From the NCBI GenBank assembly GCA_019637195.1, contig JAHBWA010000003.1:62001-126000 (forward strand): a DNA stretch of 64,000 nt, read 5' to 3'. Both the position numbers and the translations under genes were made by a program. Origin of the DNA: Labilithrix sp. GTDB taxonomy: Bacteria > Myxococcota_A > Polyangia > Polyangiales > Polyangiaceae. Each line of letters opens with the position of its first letter. The stretch's first letter is position 1. The notes under the pieces were generated by a model, which worked only from the letters and a program-made list of their open reading frames with translations, ran no database searches and had not been told where the DNA came from. This document shows positions 53,049 to 61,530 of this stretch, piece by piece.

Positions 53049-54110
53049 TCACCGCGCGACGTTGAGCGCGATCGAGACCGCCGCGAGCACGCCCTGCTTC
53101 ACCGGCGAGCGATGGTGCGAGGCGTCCTTGCGCGCGAGCACCTCGTCGCGGTGGCGGAGGTACCAGTCGTACGAGTCCGCGAACATCTCCTCGTTCGAGA
53201 AGCGCGGCGCCCAGTCGAGCTCGCGCTTCGTCCGCGCGAGGTCGAAGTACATCGTCTTGCCGTACATCAGCGCGTGGTACGCGCCGAGCGGCGAGAGGCC
53301 GAGGCGGCTCGTGAGCTTCATCAGCGTCGTCGCGGGCTCCGTCGGGACGGAGACGACGCGGCTACCGGTGCCCGCGTGGCGGCACAGCGCCTCGAGGGTC
53401 TCGCGCATCGTGCCGAACTTCTCGGCGCCGACGTTGTAGGTCGACGGCCCCTCGCGCTCGGCCGCCTTGAGGCACGCCGAGGCGAGATCGTCGGCGTGGA
53501 CGAACTGGTAGACGTTCGCGCCGTCCCCGAAGACCGGGATGTTGCGGCCCTGCCGGACCCACTCGAAGAGGATCTGCATGATCCCGAGGCGGCCGTGGCC
53601 CATGATCGTGCGCGGGCGGATGATCGAGACGTCGACGCCGTCCCGGATCGCGCGGCGGCAGAGATCCTCCGCGGCGAGCTTCGCGCGGCCGTAGTCCTCC
53701 CCGGGGCGGAGCGGCGTGTCGTCGTCGACCGGGTTCTTGTCCGGCGCGCCGTAGACGGCGCTCGTCGAGACGCTGACGACCTTGCGTACCTTCTTCTTCT
53801 TCGCGGCGTCGAGGACGTTCTGCATCCCGCCTTCGTTGACGGCGAAGAACGCCTCCTTGTCCTTCGCCAGCGGCACCAGCGCGACGTTGTGGTGGATCAC
53901 CTCGACGTCCTCGCAGGCGCGCTCGACCGCCGCGGCGTCGCGGATGTCGGCGCGCACCTTCTCGACGCCGGCCGGGAGCTCCGCGTCGTGGACGTCGTAG
54001 ATGCGGACGCGCTTGCCCTCCTTGACGAGGGCGTCGACGAGCAGCGTCCCGAAGTAGCCCGCGCCGCCGGTGACGAGGTGCACCGGCGCCTTGCCGTTCG
54101 CGCCGCTCAC
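53049..54110 (-). CDS. NAD-dependent epimerase/dehydratase (extended SDR)
   Basis: 353 residues from a GTG at 54110 that overlaps the stop of the preceding SDR gene (GTGA). The same frame is open further upstream but only as a shadow of that gene. The Rossmann motif is VTGGAGYFGTLLVDAL, the catalytic Ser/Tyr/Lys are in VSVSTSAVYG and EDYGRAKLAAE, and the substrate side has SIIRPRTIMG and VYQFVHADDLA. The C-terminal ~30 residues (SPVKQGVLAAVSIAL) could form a membrane-associated helix. It acts on a nucleotide sugar or a 3-hydroxy steroid or lipid. Confidence 0.9.
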   Translation of the reverse strand: MSGANGKAPVHLVTGGAGYFGTLLVDALVKEGKRVRIYDVHDAELPAGVEKVRADIRDAAAVERACEDVEVIHHNVALVPLAKDKEAFFAVNEGGMQNVLDAAKKKKVRKVVSVSTSAVYGAPDKNPVDDDTPLRPGEDYGRAKLAAEDLCRRAIRDGVDVSIIRPRTIMGHGRLGIMQILFEWVRQGRNIPVFGDGANVYQFVHADDLASACLKAAEREGPSTYNVGAEKFGTMRETLEALCRHAGTGSRVVSVPTEPATTLMKLTSRLGLSPLGAYHALMYGKTMYFDLARTKRELDWAPRFSNEEMFADSYDWYLRHRDEVLARKDASHHRSPVKQGVLAAVSIALNVAR

Positions 54111-55147
54111 AGCTTCTCTCCGCGATCGAGCATCCACTGGATCGACCGGCGCATGCCCTCGGCCAAGTCGACCTTCGGATCGTAGCCGAGCTCGCGCTCG
54201 GCCTTCGCGATCGAGCACGCGATGGTCTTGTTCATCTCGCTGAGCACGTGGATCTTCTGGTGGTAGGCGCCGGCCCCCTGGAGCGTCGCGTCGACGAGCC
54301 AGGCGATCTCGCTCGCGAAGCCGGGGAGCTTCATCCGCTTCTTCGCGCAGCTGACGGAGAAGTCCTCCTCGAGGACCTTCTCGATCGTGTCGATGATCTC
54401 GTTCATCGGGTACGGCCGGCGGTCGGCGATCCAGTAGATCTGCCCCGCGGCCGCGGCGACCTTCTCGCAGAGCAAGAGGCCCTGACAGATGTTCTCCACG
54501 TAGGCCATCGAGCGGCGGTTGTCGCCGGGGCCGACGATCGGCGCCTTGCCGTCGCGGATCATCTGGAAGAAGAGCGTCTGGCGCGGCGGCTGACCCGGAC
54601 CGTAGAACCACGGCGGCCGGATGATCACCGTCTCGATCTCGCCGGTCGCGTGCGCGCGCGTGACGATCTCCTCGGCCAGCATCTTCGTCTTGCCGTACTG
54701 CATGTACGGGTCGTACGGAGCGGACTCGTCGAAGACGTGGTCCTTCGTCGGGTTCGTGCCGATCGGCGAGTTCGACGACGTGTGGATGAAGCGGCGCGCT
54801 TTGGCCTTCTTCGCCGCCTCGATCATGTTGCGCGTCCCCTCGACGTTGACGTCGTGGAGCTGCGAGACGCCGCGGGTCGGGTGGATGACGCCCGCGCAGT
54901 GGAAGACCGTCGCGCCCGCGGCGCCCTCGAAGAGCGGCGCGAGCGACGCGGCGTCGGTGAGGTCGCCGCGGACGATCTTCGCGCCGAGCTCCTCGAGCTC
55001 CGTGGCGTCGGCGTCGGGGAGGACGAGGCAACGCACCTCGCGATCGCTCGCGGGCAACGAGGGGACGTCGGGGAGACCTTGGACGAGGGAGCGGACGAGC
55101 TGGGTCCCCAGCCAGCCCGGGGCCCCCGTGACGATCGCGAGAGTCAT
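54107..55147 (-). CDS. NAD-dependent SDR, 3-beta-HSD-like
   Basis: 346 residues. VTGAPGWLGTQLVRSL binds the dinucleotide. IHTSSNSPIG and MQYGKTKMLAEE supply the catalytic residues, and IIRPPWFYGPGQPPR the next conserved strand. This is the layout of 3-beta-hydroxysteroid-dehydrogenase-like extended SDRs that act on sugars, steroids or flavonoids. Coupled to the following SDR by a 4-bp overlap and 88 bp behind the GMC oxidoreductase gene. A lipid or sterol substrate is plausible in this context but unproven. Confidence 0.88.
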   Translation of the reverse strand: MTLAIVTGAPGWLGTQLVRSLVQGLPDVPSLPASDREVRCLVLPDADATELEELGAKIVRGDLTDAASLAPLFEGAAGATVFHCAGVIHPTRGVSQLHDVNVEGTRNMIEAAKKAKARRFIHTSSNSPIGTNPTKDHVFDESAPYDPYMQYGKTKMLAEEIVTRAHATGEIETVIIRPPWFYGPGQPPRQTLFFQMIRDGKAPIVGPGDNRRSMAYVENICQGLLLCEKVAAAAGQIYWIADRRPYPMNEIIDTIEKVLEEDFSVSCAKKRMKLPGFASEIAWLVDATLQGAGAYHQKIHVLSEMNKTIACSIAKAERELGYDPKVDLAEGMRRSIQWMLDRGEKL

Positions 55148-55235
55148 GTGAAGAGTAAGCCTCGATCTGGTCGATCCGAGCCGCGCGGCTCGATCGGGTT
55201 TCGTCCGGCACCGCGCGTCCGCGACGCCGGCGCGG

Positions 55236-56693
55236 TCAAGATGGTCCGAGCCTCGAGAGGAAGTGCTGCGCGTTGCGACGCGCGAAGGCCATCACGCTCC
55301 CCTGCGGGTTCACGCCCGGGGAGTCGGGCAACATGCTGGCGTCGTTGATGTAGAGGTTGTCCCAGCGCGGGACCTTGCCGTACGAGTCGGCGGCGCAGCG
55401 GTCGGTCCGCTCGCCGATCGGGCACGCCGAGAACGCGTGCACCGTCGTCAGGCTCAGCGCGCTCCGCGGCAAGCGCTCGTCGAGCCAGCGGATCGCCTGT
55501 TTCTCCGAGGTGATGGGCGCCATGCCTTGGACCGTCGGGTAGACCTCCTCGGCGCCGGCGGCAAGCAGGAGCGTCGCGAGGCGCGCGAGGCCGTTCGACA
55601 GGTTGACGACGTCCTCCTCGGCGAGCTCGTAGCGGAGCATCGTCTCGCCGTCGCCGAGCTGCGACGAGCGGACCTGGCCACGGCCGCGGCCGCGGACGGC
55701 GACGTAGTAGCCGGCCATGTTCTCGATCGCGTCGAGGCGCGTGGGGTCCCAGTTGTCGCTCAGGCTGAGCGCGGCGTGGCCCGGAGTGAAGAAGGCGCCG
55801 CCCATCGAGACCTCGGGCGAGAACTCGCGCACCTGGAGGATCGGCAGCACGCTGTCGTAGGCGGCGATGCGCTCGCGGAAGCGCGCGACGACCTTGAGCA
55901 TCGGGTGGATGCGGAGGGTGTCGCCGACGTGGAATTTGATCCCCGTGCGGCGGAGCAGCGCCGGCGTCTCGGTGGGGCCCGCGCAGACGAAGACGTGCTC
56001 GGCGTCGACGCGGACGAGCTTGCGCGCGCCGTCCTCGAGCTCGACCTCGGCGAGGACGCCGGTGATGCGCGAGCCCTGCTTGATGAGCAGCCGGACGCGA
56101 GCGCCCGTGAGGATGCGCGCGCCCGCGGCCTCGGCGCGCGGGAGGACCGAGATGCTCATCCCCTGCTTCGCGCCCGTCGGGCAGCCGACCGCGCAGGCGT
56201 TCGTGCTCTTGCAGCCCGTCGCCGCGCGCGGGACCTCGTGCGCCGCCCAGTCCATCGCCGCGGCGCCGCGCGCGAAGACCTCGGTGCTCTTCTCGAACGG
56301 CTTGCCCGAGAGCGAGACCGAGAGCGCCTCCTCGGCCCACGCGAAGTGCGGCGCGAGCTGTTCGACGGTCGCGCCCTCGAGGTCGAACTGCGCCTGCCAG
56401 CGCGCGAGGACCTCGCGCGGCGTCCGGTGCCAGAAGCCGCTGTTGATCTCGGTGCTCCCACCGAAGCACGAGCCCTCGACGTAGCCGATCGGCACGCTGC
56501 CGAGGATCGGCGTCATCCCGCGACGGCGGTACAGGTGCTTCATGCCCTCGGTCGTACCGAGGCCGTAGGACTTCGCGCGGTCGTGGCGCTTGCCCTCCTC
56601 GAGGACGGTGACGTCGACGCCCGCGCGCGCGAGCTCGTAGGCGGTGGTGGCGCCGCCGGCCCCTGAGCCGATCACGAGCACCTGCGTCTTCAT
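55236..56693 (-). CDS. GMC-family FAD-dependent oxidoreductase
   Basis: 485 residues from an ATG at 56693 that overlaps the stop of the upstream gene. The FAD-binding start is VLVIGSGAGGATTAYELA, followed by YVEGSCFGGSTEINSGFW. A Cys-rich stretch, GCKSTNACAVGCPTGAKQ, is seen in one group of GMC-like enzymes. The C-terminus has VHAFSACPIGER and NLYINDASMLPDSPGVNPQG, the conserved FAD/active-site end. Related enzymes oxidise long-chain alcohols, sterols or sugars. The next gene upstream may encode its accessory domain fused to a membrane protein. Confidence 0.9.
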   Translation of the reverse strand: MKTQVLVIGSGAGGATTAYELARAGVDVTVLEEGKRHDRAKSYGLGTTEGMKHLYRRRGMTPILGSVPIGYVEGSCFGGSTEINSGFWHRTPREVLARWQAQFDLEGATVEQLAPHFAWAEEALSVSLSGKPFEKSTEVFARGAAAMDWAAHEVPRAATGCKSTNACAVGCPTGAKQGMSISVLPRAEAAGARILTGARVRLLIKQGSRITGVLAEVELEDGARKLVRVDAEHVFVCAGPTETPALLRRTGIKFHVGDTLRIHPMLKVVARFRERIAAYDSVLPILQVREFSPEVSMGGAFFTPGHAALSLSDNWDPTRLDAIENMAGYYVAVRGRGRGQVRSSQLGDGETMLRYELAEEDVVNLSNGLARLATLLLAAGAEEVYPTVQGMAPITSEKQAIRWLDERLPRSALSLTTVHAFSACPIGERTDRCAADSYGKVPRWDNLYINDASMLPDSPGVNPQGSVMAFARRNAQHFLSRLGPS

Positions 56694-58234
56694 TCGGCCT
56701 CCACGCCGGCCGTGGGCGCGCTGCCGGCCGCGGGCGCCGCGGCGCCCTTCTTCCGCGCGAGCTGCCTCGCCGGCACGACGACCGCGGCGCGCATCGCCGG
56801 GTGGTCGTAGTAGGCGAGGAGCGCCGTCGCGCGCACGGGCTTGAAGAGCTTCCGGAGGAGCCCGTAGCGGCTCTCGGCCCAAGAGAGCGTCCAGGCGCGC
56901 CGCGTGTCGAGCGAGAGATCGCAGTAGCCGCGCAGGTAGCGGACGCGCGTGACGAAGCGGAAGAACGTCATCCCGCTCTCGAAGAGCATCGCGAGCTTCG
57001 GCTGGAGCGAGCCGAGCTGCCCGTGGACGAAGTCGGACGCGTCGCGGAGCGCCGGCGCCTCGGCCTTCTTGCCGCCGGGCACGACGATCGCCTCGACGAG
57101 CGCGGTCGTGAACGCCGACGCCGGCGCGTCCGAGGACGCCGGTGAGAGCGTCGCCAGCTCGTGGAGCACGACGCCGCCGACCTCGAGCTTCTTCCCCGCC
57201 GCGCGCGCCTCGCGGGTCATCGCCGCGGTGGCGCCGACCTCGACGCCGTACCAGAGCATGCTGGCCGCGCCCCACAGGGTGACCGGTACGTAGAACGCGA
57301 GGTGGACGACGGCCGCGTAGGCGAGCGCCGTCGCCTCGTCGACGCCGTGGGTCATGAGCGCGCGCGAGCAGAAGAAGTGGAACGGCCCGATGAAGCCCGG
57401 GCTCGACGGGACGAGGAGCCCGAGGTTCGTCACGCTCATCGCGACGGCCGCCGCCGTGAAGCTCGGCGTCAGGCCGAACACCGGGAGGATCGCGAGGAAG
57501 AGGCCCGTCTCGAGGACCCAGACGATCGCCGAATAGAGGAGGATCCACGCGGCGTTCTTCGGATCGCGCAGGCACGCGCCGCCGTTCGTGATGCTCGTCG
57601 CCAGCCCGACCAGGCGATCGTGCCACCTCGGGCCGAGGCGGTTACCGACGCGCGAGGCGCCGGCGACGACGAGCGCCGGCGAGTAGATCGCGACGAGCAT
57701 GACCGCGCAGGCGCCGCCGAAGACGACGAGCGCGACGCGGACGAGATCGCCGGTCCACCCCGGCGCCTCACCGTTCATCGTGCCGATGACGAGGAGGAGC
57801 AAGATGGCGAGGCCGTCGAGCACGCGCTCGATGAAGGTCACGACGAGCGACTGCGCGACCGGGATCCCGGTGCGCTCGGCGAGCATCCCGGCGCGGACGA
57901 GCTCGCCGAGCCGCGCCGGGAACACGTTGTTCGCCGCGTAGCCGACGACGACGATGTTCGAGGCGGTCACGAGGCGCAGGTTCGCCTCGCGCCGGACGAG
58001 CAGGCGGCAGCGGAGGCCGCGGACGACGTGGCCGGCGACGTAGGACAGGACGCCGAGCGGCACCCACGGCAGGAGGTTCGCCCGCGCGAAGATCGCCTGG
58101 AGCGACGCGAAGTCGAGCCGCCGGACCGCGAGGAACATGAAGACGGCGCTCGCCAGAAGCCCGAGCGCGATCATCGTCTTTCGATGGCGGCCCATCCGGC
58201 GCGCACCGTAGCCCTCACGCCCCAGCCGACGCAA
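56690..58234 (-). CDS. LPG-synthase-TM (YbhN/AglD-like) protein fused to a GMC-accessory-like domain
   Basis: 514 residues; a start at the second Met (58195, MGRHRK) is also possible. Residues ~20-330 contain about eight membrane helices with GYAANNVFPARLGELVRAGM, the hallmark of the lysylphosphatidylglycerol-synthase TM/flippase-like family. The soluble C-terminal ~150 residues have RRAWTLSWAESRYGLLRKLF and ALLAYYDHPAMRAAV, a pattern I associate with the small helical partner of GMC oxidoreductases (gluconate-dehydrogenase subunit 3-like). The GMC gene overlaps its stop. The fusion would hold the oxidoreductase at the membrane. The accessory call is from memory of the motif. Confidence 0.75.
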   Translation of the reverse strand: MRRLGREGYGARRMGRHRKTMIALGLLASAVFMFLAVRRLDFASLQAIFARANLLPWVPLGVLSYVAGHVVRGLRCRLLVRREANLRLVTASNIVVVGYAANNVFPARLGELVRAGMLAERTGIPVAQSLVVTFIERVLDGLAILLLLVIGTMNGEAPGWTGDLVRVALVVFGGACAVMLVAIYSPALVVAGASRVGNRLGPRWHDRLVGLATSITNGGACLRDPKNAAWILLYSAIVWVLETGLFLAILPVFGLTPSFTAAAVAMSVTNLGLLVPSSPGFIGPFHFFCSRALMTHGVDEATALAYAAVVHLAFYVPVTLWGAASMLWYGVEVGATAAMTREARAAGKKLEVGGVVLHELATLSPASSDAPASAFTTALVEAIVVPGGKKAEAPALRDASDFVHGQLGSLQPKLAMLFESGMTFFRFVTRVRYLRGYCDLSLDTRRAWTLSWAESRYGLLRKLFKPVRATALLAYYDHPAMRAAVVVPARQLARKKGAAAPAAGSAPTAGVEAE

Positions 58235-58367
58235 GGCGAGCGCCCGGCCCGGCGACCTTGGAGGCGACGAACGTCGGCGAGCGCCGACGCCGTCAGGCGA
58301 CGACCGGCGACCGACGCCCCGCCGACCGACACCGGCGACCGCCGGCCGGCGGCGCGCGACGCCAGCG

Positions 58368-60197
58368 TCAGCGACCGGGCTTCCGCTCGTAGATCCAGAT
58401 CCGCCGCCCGGTCGTCCCGTGGATCTCCAGGATCGGGAAGACCGCCTCGGGCTGGTACGTCGACTCGTGAGCGATCGCGAAGGCGTCGGTGCTCAGGGTG
58501 AGGCGCTCGAACCACCCCGTCGCCGCCTCGTCGCTCGCGCTCCGCTTCTGCGTCGGCGGGAGCGCGCGACCGGCGAGCATCGCCGGATCGGCGTCGATGA
58601 GGTAGCGCCACACCCAGCCGGTGCTGACGACGATCCAGCGCGCCTCGCGGGACGGCGCGTCCTCGAACGGCGCCTGCACCTCCTCGATCCCGGGGACCGG
58701 GTTGCGCGCGGCGGCCGGCTCGGGACCGACGCGGATCACGCGCGCGTGCTCGGGGAAGCGCGGGAGGTAGACGTTGAGGCCGTAGGTCTCGATCGTCTCG
58801 CCGGGCTCGACGTGGCTCCGGAGCCAGGCCTCGGCGTCGTAGCGGGGATCGTAGAGGAGGTTCACGTCGACGGCGACGCATGCGTAGAGCGCGACCGCGA
58901 GATCGACGCCCACCACGGCGCGGCCGACGAACCGGAGGACGCCGCGCGTCTCGAAGGCGAGGGCGTCGAGCGCGCGACCGCCGTAGACGGCGAGGACCAG
59001 CGCCTGCGGCATGAGGAAGCGCGCGTCGGTGCGCAAGGACGACCAGTTGAAGGTCGCGGTGAACGAGATCGCGACGAAGAGCGGGAGGAGCGCGAGGACC
59101 AGCGCCGCGCCGCGCCGCGCCGCGGGCGTCCGCCGGGCCGTGACGACCGCGTGCACGAAGCCGATCGCGATGAGCGGCGCGAGCAGCGTCGGGTACTGCA
59201 GGTGGAAGAGGCGCGCGCCGTCGACCAGGATCCCGAGCCTGCCCGACCAGTCCCGCGTGTACTCGACGAAGTCCTGGCTCGCGCTCCCCGTGAGGAAGCG
59301 CACCCGCGCCGCGAACCCGCTCGGGTTGAGGACCACGCCGTCGACCAGCACGAAGAGCGCGACCGCGACAGAGGCGGCGATCGCCGCCTCCCGCACGACT
59401 CGCCGGCGGTGCCCGCGCGCCCAGTCGTCGCGCGCGATCCAGAGCGCGAACGCAGCCGGGAGCGCGAGGAGGAACATCCCGTACGCCTGATCCTTGGTGC
59501 CGACCGCGAGCACGGCGAGCACGAGGGCGCGGCGGAGCCGGCGCGGCTCCCGACGCGCGACGGCGCGCGCGAAGTCGAGGAGCGCCCACGTCCCCCAGAA
59601 GAGGTACGGCACGTCGAGGTTCGTCGTGTGGGCGTAGTACGTGAGCGACGCGTTGACCCCGGCGAAGGACGCCGCGCACCACCCGGCGCGGCGCACGCGC
59701 GCGTCCGAGAAGCCGCCTCCGCCCTCGCTCGGCGCGGCGATCCCGAGCTCGTAGGCCCGCAGCTCCTCCGCGATCCGCGCGAGGAAGAGGACGATCCCGA
59801 GCGACATCGCGAGCGACACCGAGCGCGCCACGTACGCGATCGCCGTCATGTACGGGACCTTCAGGATCTCGCCGACGAGATCGAGCAGCGCGAAGGACGG
59901 CGCCTGGACCGCGGCGACGAGGACGACGGGCAGCGTGAGCACCGCCAGGAGCGCGAGGTGCACCGGCGGGTACGTATAGAACTGCCCGGGCGTGAACGTC
60001 GCGGCGAGCCCGGGGAGAAAATCGCGCGGCGCGACGCCGTCGTTGTCCCACCCGTCCGACGCGGGCAGCCCCCAGCCGATGCCGACGGCGTGCACGAGCC
60101 CCACCGCGACGAGGAGGAAGGTCAGCGGCGAGCGCGCGGCGGCGCGCAGGCGCTGGCGCGAGAAGAGCTCGAGGAGACGGCGCACCTTCGTCGGCAT
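58368..60197 (-). CDS. GT-C-type membrane glycosyltransferase
   Basis: 609 residues, about 11-13 hydrophobic helices and a C-terminal soluble part. The first loop has GWDNDGVAPRDFLPG, with acidic residues expected for the catalytic site of polyprenyl-phosphate-sugar glycosyltransferases. FYTYPPVHLALLAVL and NWSSLRTDARFLMPQALVL are typical helices and loops of ArnT/PMT-like enzymes. It lies in the same orientation as its neighbours, 51 bp after the alcohol dehydrogenase gene and 133 bp before the LPG-TM gene. Confidence 0.75.
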   Translation of the reverse strand: MPTKVRRLLELFSRQRLRAAARSPLTFLLVAVGLVHAVGIGWGLPASDGWDNDGVAPRDFLPGLAATFTPGQFYTYPPVHLALLAVLTLPVVLVAAVQAPSFALLDLVGEILKVPYMTAIAYVARSVSLAMSLGIVLFLARIAEELRAYELGIAAPSEGGGGFSDARVRRAGWCAASFAGVNASLTYYAHTTNLDVPYLFWGTWALLDFARAVARREPRRLRRALVLAVLAVGTKDQAYGMFLLALPAAFALWIARDDWARGHRRRVVREAAIAASVAVALFVLVDGVVLNPSGFAARVRFLTGSASQDFVEYTRDWSGRLGILVDGARLFHLQYPTLLAPLIAIGFVHAVVTARRTPAARRGAALVLALLPLFVAISFTATFNWSSLRTDARFLMPQALVLAVYGGRALDALAFETRGVLRFVGRAVVGVDLAVALYACVAVDVNLLYDPRYDAEAWLRSHVEPGETIETYGLNVYLPRFPEHARVIRVGPEPAAARNPVPGIEEVQAPFEDAPSREARWIVVSTGWVWRYLIDADPAMLAGRALPPTQKRSASDEAATGWFERLTLSTDAFAIAHESTYQPEAVFPILEIHGTTGRRIWIYERKPGR

Positions 60198-60248
60198 CGG
60201 GTGATCGCCGCGCCGCCGGCGCGCGGAGGGGCGCGCCGGCGCTGGCGG

Positions 60249-61382
60249 TCAGAGCGAGAGCTCGTAGAGCTTCACCAGGTCGTCGCCCGTGCACGGGCGC
60301 GGGTTCGAGCGGTGGCACGCGTCCTCGAGCGCCTTGTCGGCGAGCTTCGGGATGTCGGCCTTGGTCACGCCCTCCGCGGCGAGCCCGCTCGGGAGCCCGA
60401 TCTTCTCGCGGAGCGCGCGGAGCGCGTTGGAGAGGCTCGTCGCCTGGAGGTCGAGGACGCGGCGGACGCGCTCGACGCGGTCGGGGACCGCCGCGTTGTT
60501 GAAGTCGACGACCGCCGGCAGGCAGAGCGCGTTGGCGAGCCCGTGGTGAAGGTTCTTCTCGCTCGAGAGCGGGTGCGCGAGCGAGTGACAGACGCCGAGC
60601 CCCTTCTGGAAGGCGACCGCGCCCATCATCGCGGCCTTCATCATGGCGCCGCGCGCGGCGAGGTCGGCGCCGGCCTCGACCGCGCGCGCGAGGCTCTTCG
60701 CGCACAGCTCGACGCCCATGAGGGCGATCCCGTCGGCCATCGGATGATCGCCGAGCGACAGGTACGCCTCGATGCAGTGGGTGAGCGCGTCGAAGCCCGT
60801 CGCCGCCGTCACGCGCGGCGGCATCGAGACGGTGAGCTCGGGATCGAGGATCGCCGCCTTCGCCATCAGGTGCGGGCTGAAGATGACGGTCTTGCGACCG
60901 GTCGCGGCGAGCGTGACGACGCCCGAGCGGCCGACCTCGCTGCCGGTGCCGGCCGTCGTGGGCACGTTGATGATCGGCGGGACGTTCGACGTGATGTGAG
61001 CGTCGCCGCCGATCGCGTCGTCGTACTCCTCGAGCGGGCGCTCGTGCGTCGTCTTGAGCGCGATCAGCTTGCCGGCGTCGAGCGGCGAGCCGCCGCCGAC
61101 CGAGACGACGACGTCGGCGCCGTGCGACCGGAACGCCGCCACGCCGTCGGTCACGTTCTGGAGGACGGGGTTCGGATCGACCCTGTCGAAGACGAGCGCA
61201 GGGACGCCGGCGTCCTCGAGCACCTTGCGAACCCGCTCGGCGATCTGCGCCTTCACGACGCCGGGATCGCACACGACGAGCGCGCGCGTGCCGGACGCTC
61301 GCCGGACGTGATCGCCCAGCTTGGAGATGGCCCCGTTGCCGAAGACGACGGTGGTGGGAAAGCTCCAGGTGACGATGGACAT
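60249..61382 (-). CDS. Iron-containing alcohol dehydrogenase
   Basis: 377 residues, the usual length of the family. NAD-binding GGGSPLDAGK and PTTAGTGSEVGR are present. Metal ligands are Asp in AILDPELT, His in ATGFDALTHCIEAYLS, and the His pair in VCHSLAHPLSSEKNLHHG. No truncation. The substrate is an alcohol or aldehyde and cannot be told from sequence. It is 148 bp downstream of the glutamine-synthetase-like gene. Confidence 0.95.
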   Translation of the reverse strand: MSIVTWSFPTTVVFGNGAISKLGDHVRRASGTRALVVCDPGVVKAQIAERVRKVLEDAGVPALVFDRVDPNPVLQNVTDGVAAFRSHGADVVVSVGGGSPLDAGKLIALKTTHERPLEEYDDAIGGDAHITSNVPPIINVPTTAGTGSEVGRSGVVTLAATGRKTVIFSPHLMAKAAILDPELTVSMPPRVTAATGFDALTHCIEAYLSLGDHPMADGIALMGVELCAKSLARAVEAGADLAARGAMMKAAMMGAVAFQKGLGVCHSLAHPLSSEKNLHHGLANALCLPAVVDFNNAAVPDRVERVRRVLDLQATSLSNALRALREKIGLPSGLAAEGVTKADIPKLADKALEDACHRSNPRPCTGDDLVKLYELSL

Positions 61383-61530
61383 GAACGACTCCTGAGGACC
61401 GGCGCGCGCGGCGCGCGGACGAGACGACCAGTCGGAACAGCCTGCTTGTGCGCGAGGTTAGACCGCCGCGTCGGCGGTTGCCAGCCGCGAGAGGGGACGC
61501 GCGCCGGGGGCTCGAGCTGAGCCGGGCTCC

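Noticed and set aside
58419..61520. 1,033-codon plus-strand open frame and an equally long minus-strand frame (58171-61272)
   Set aside because: Both are GC shadows of the GT-C and iron alcohol dehydrogenase genes, which have clear motifs in another frame.
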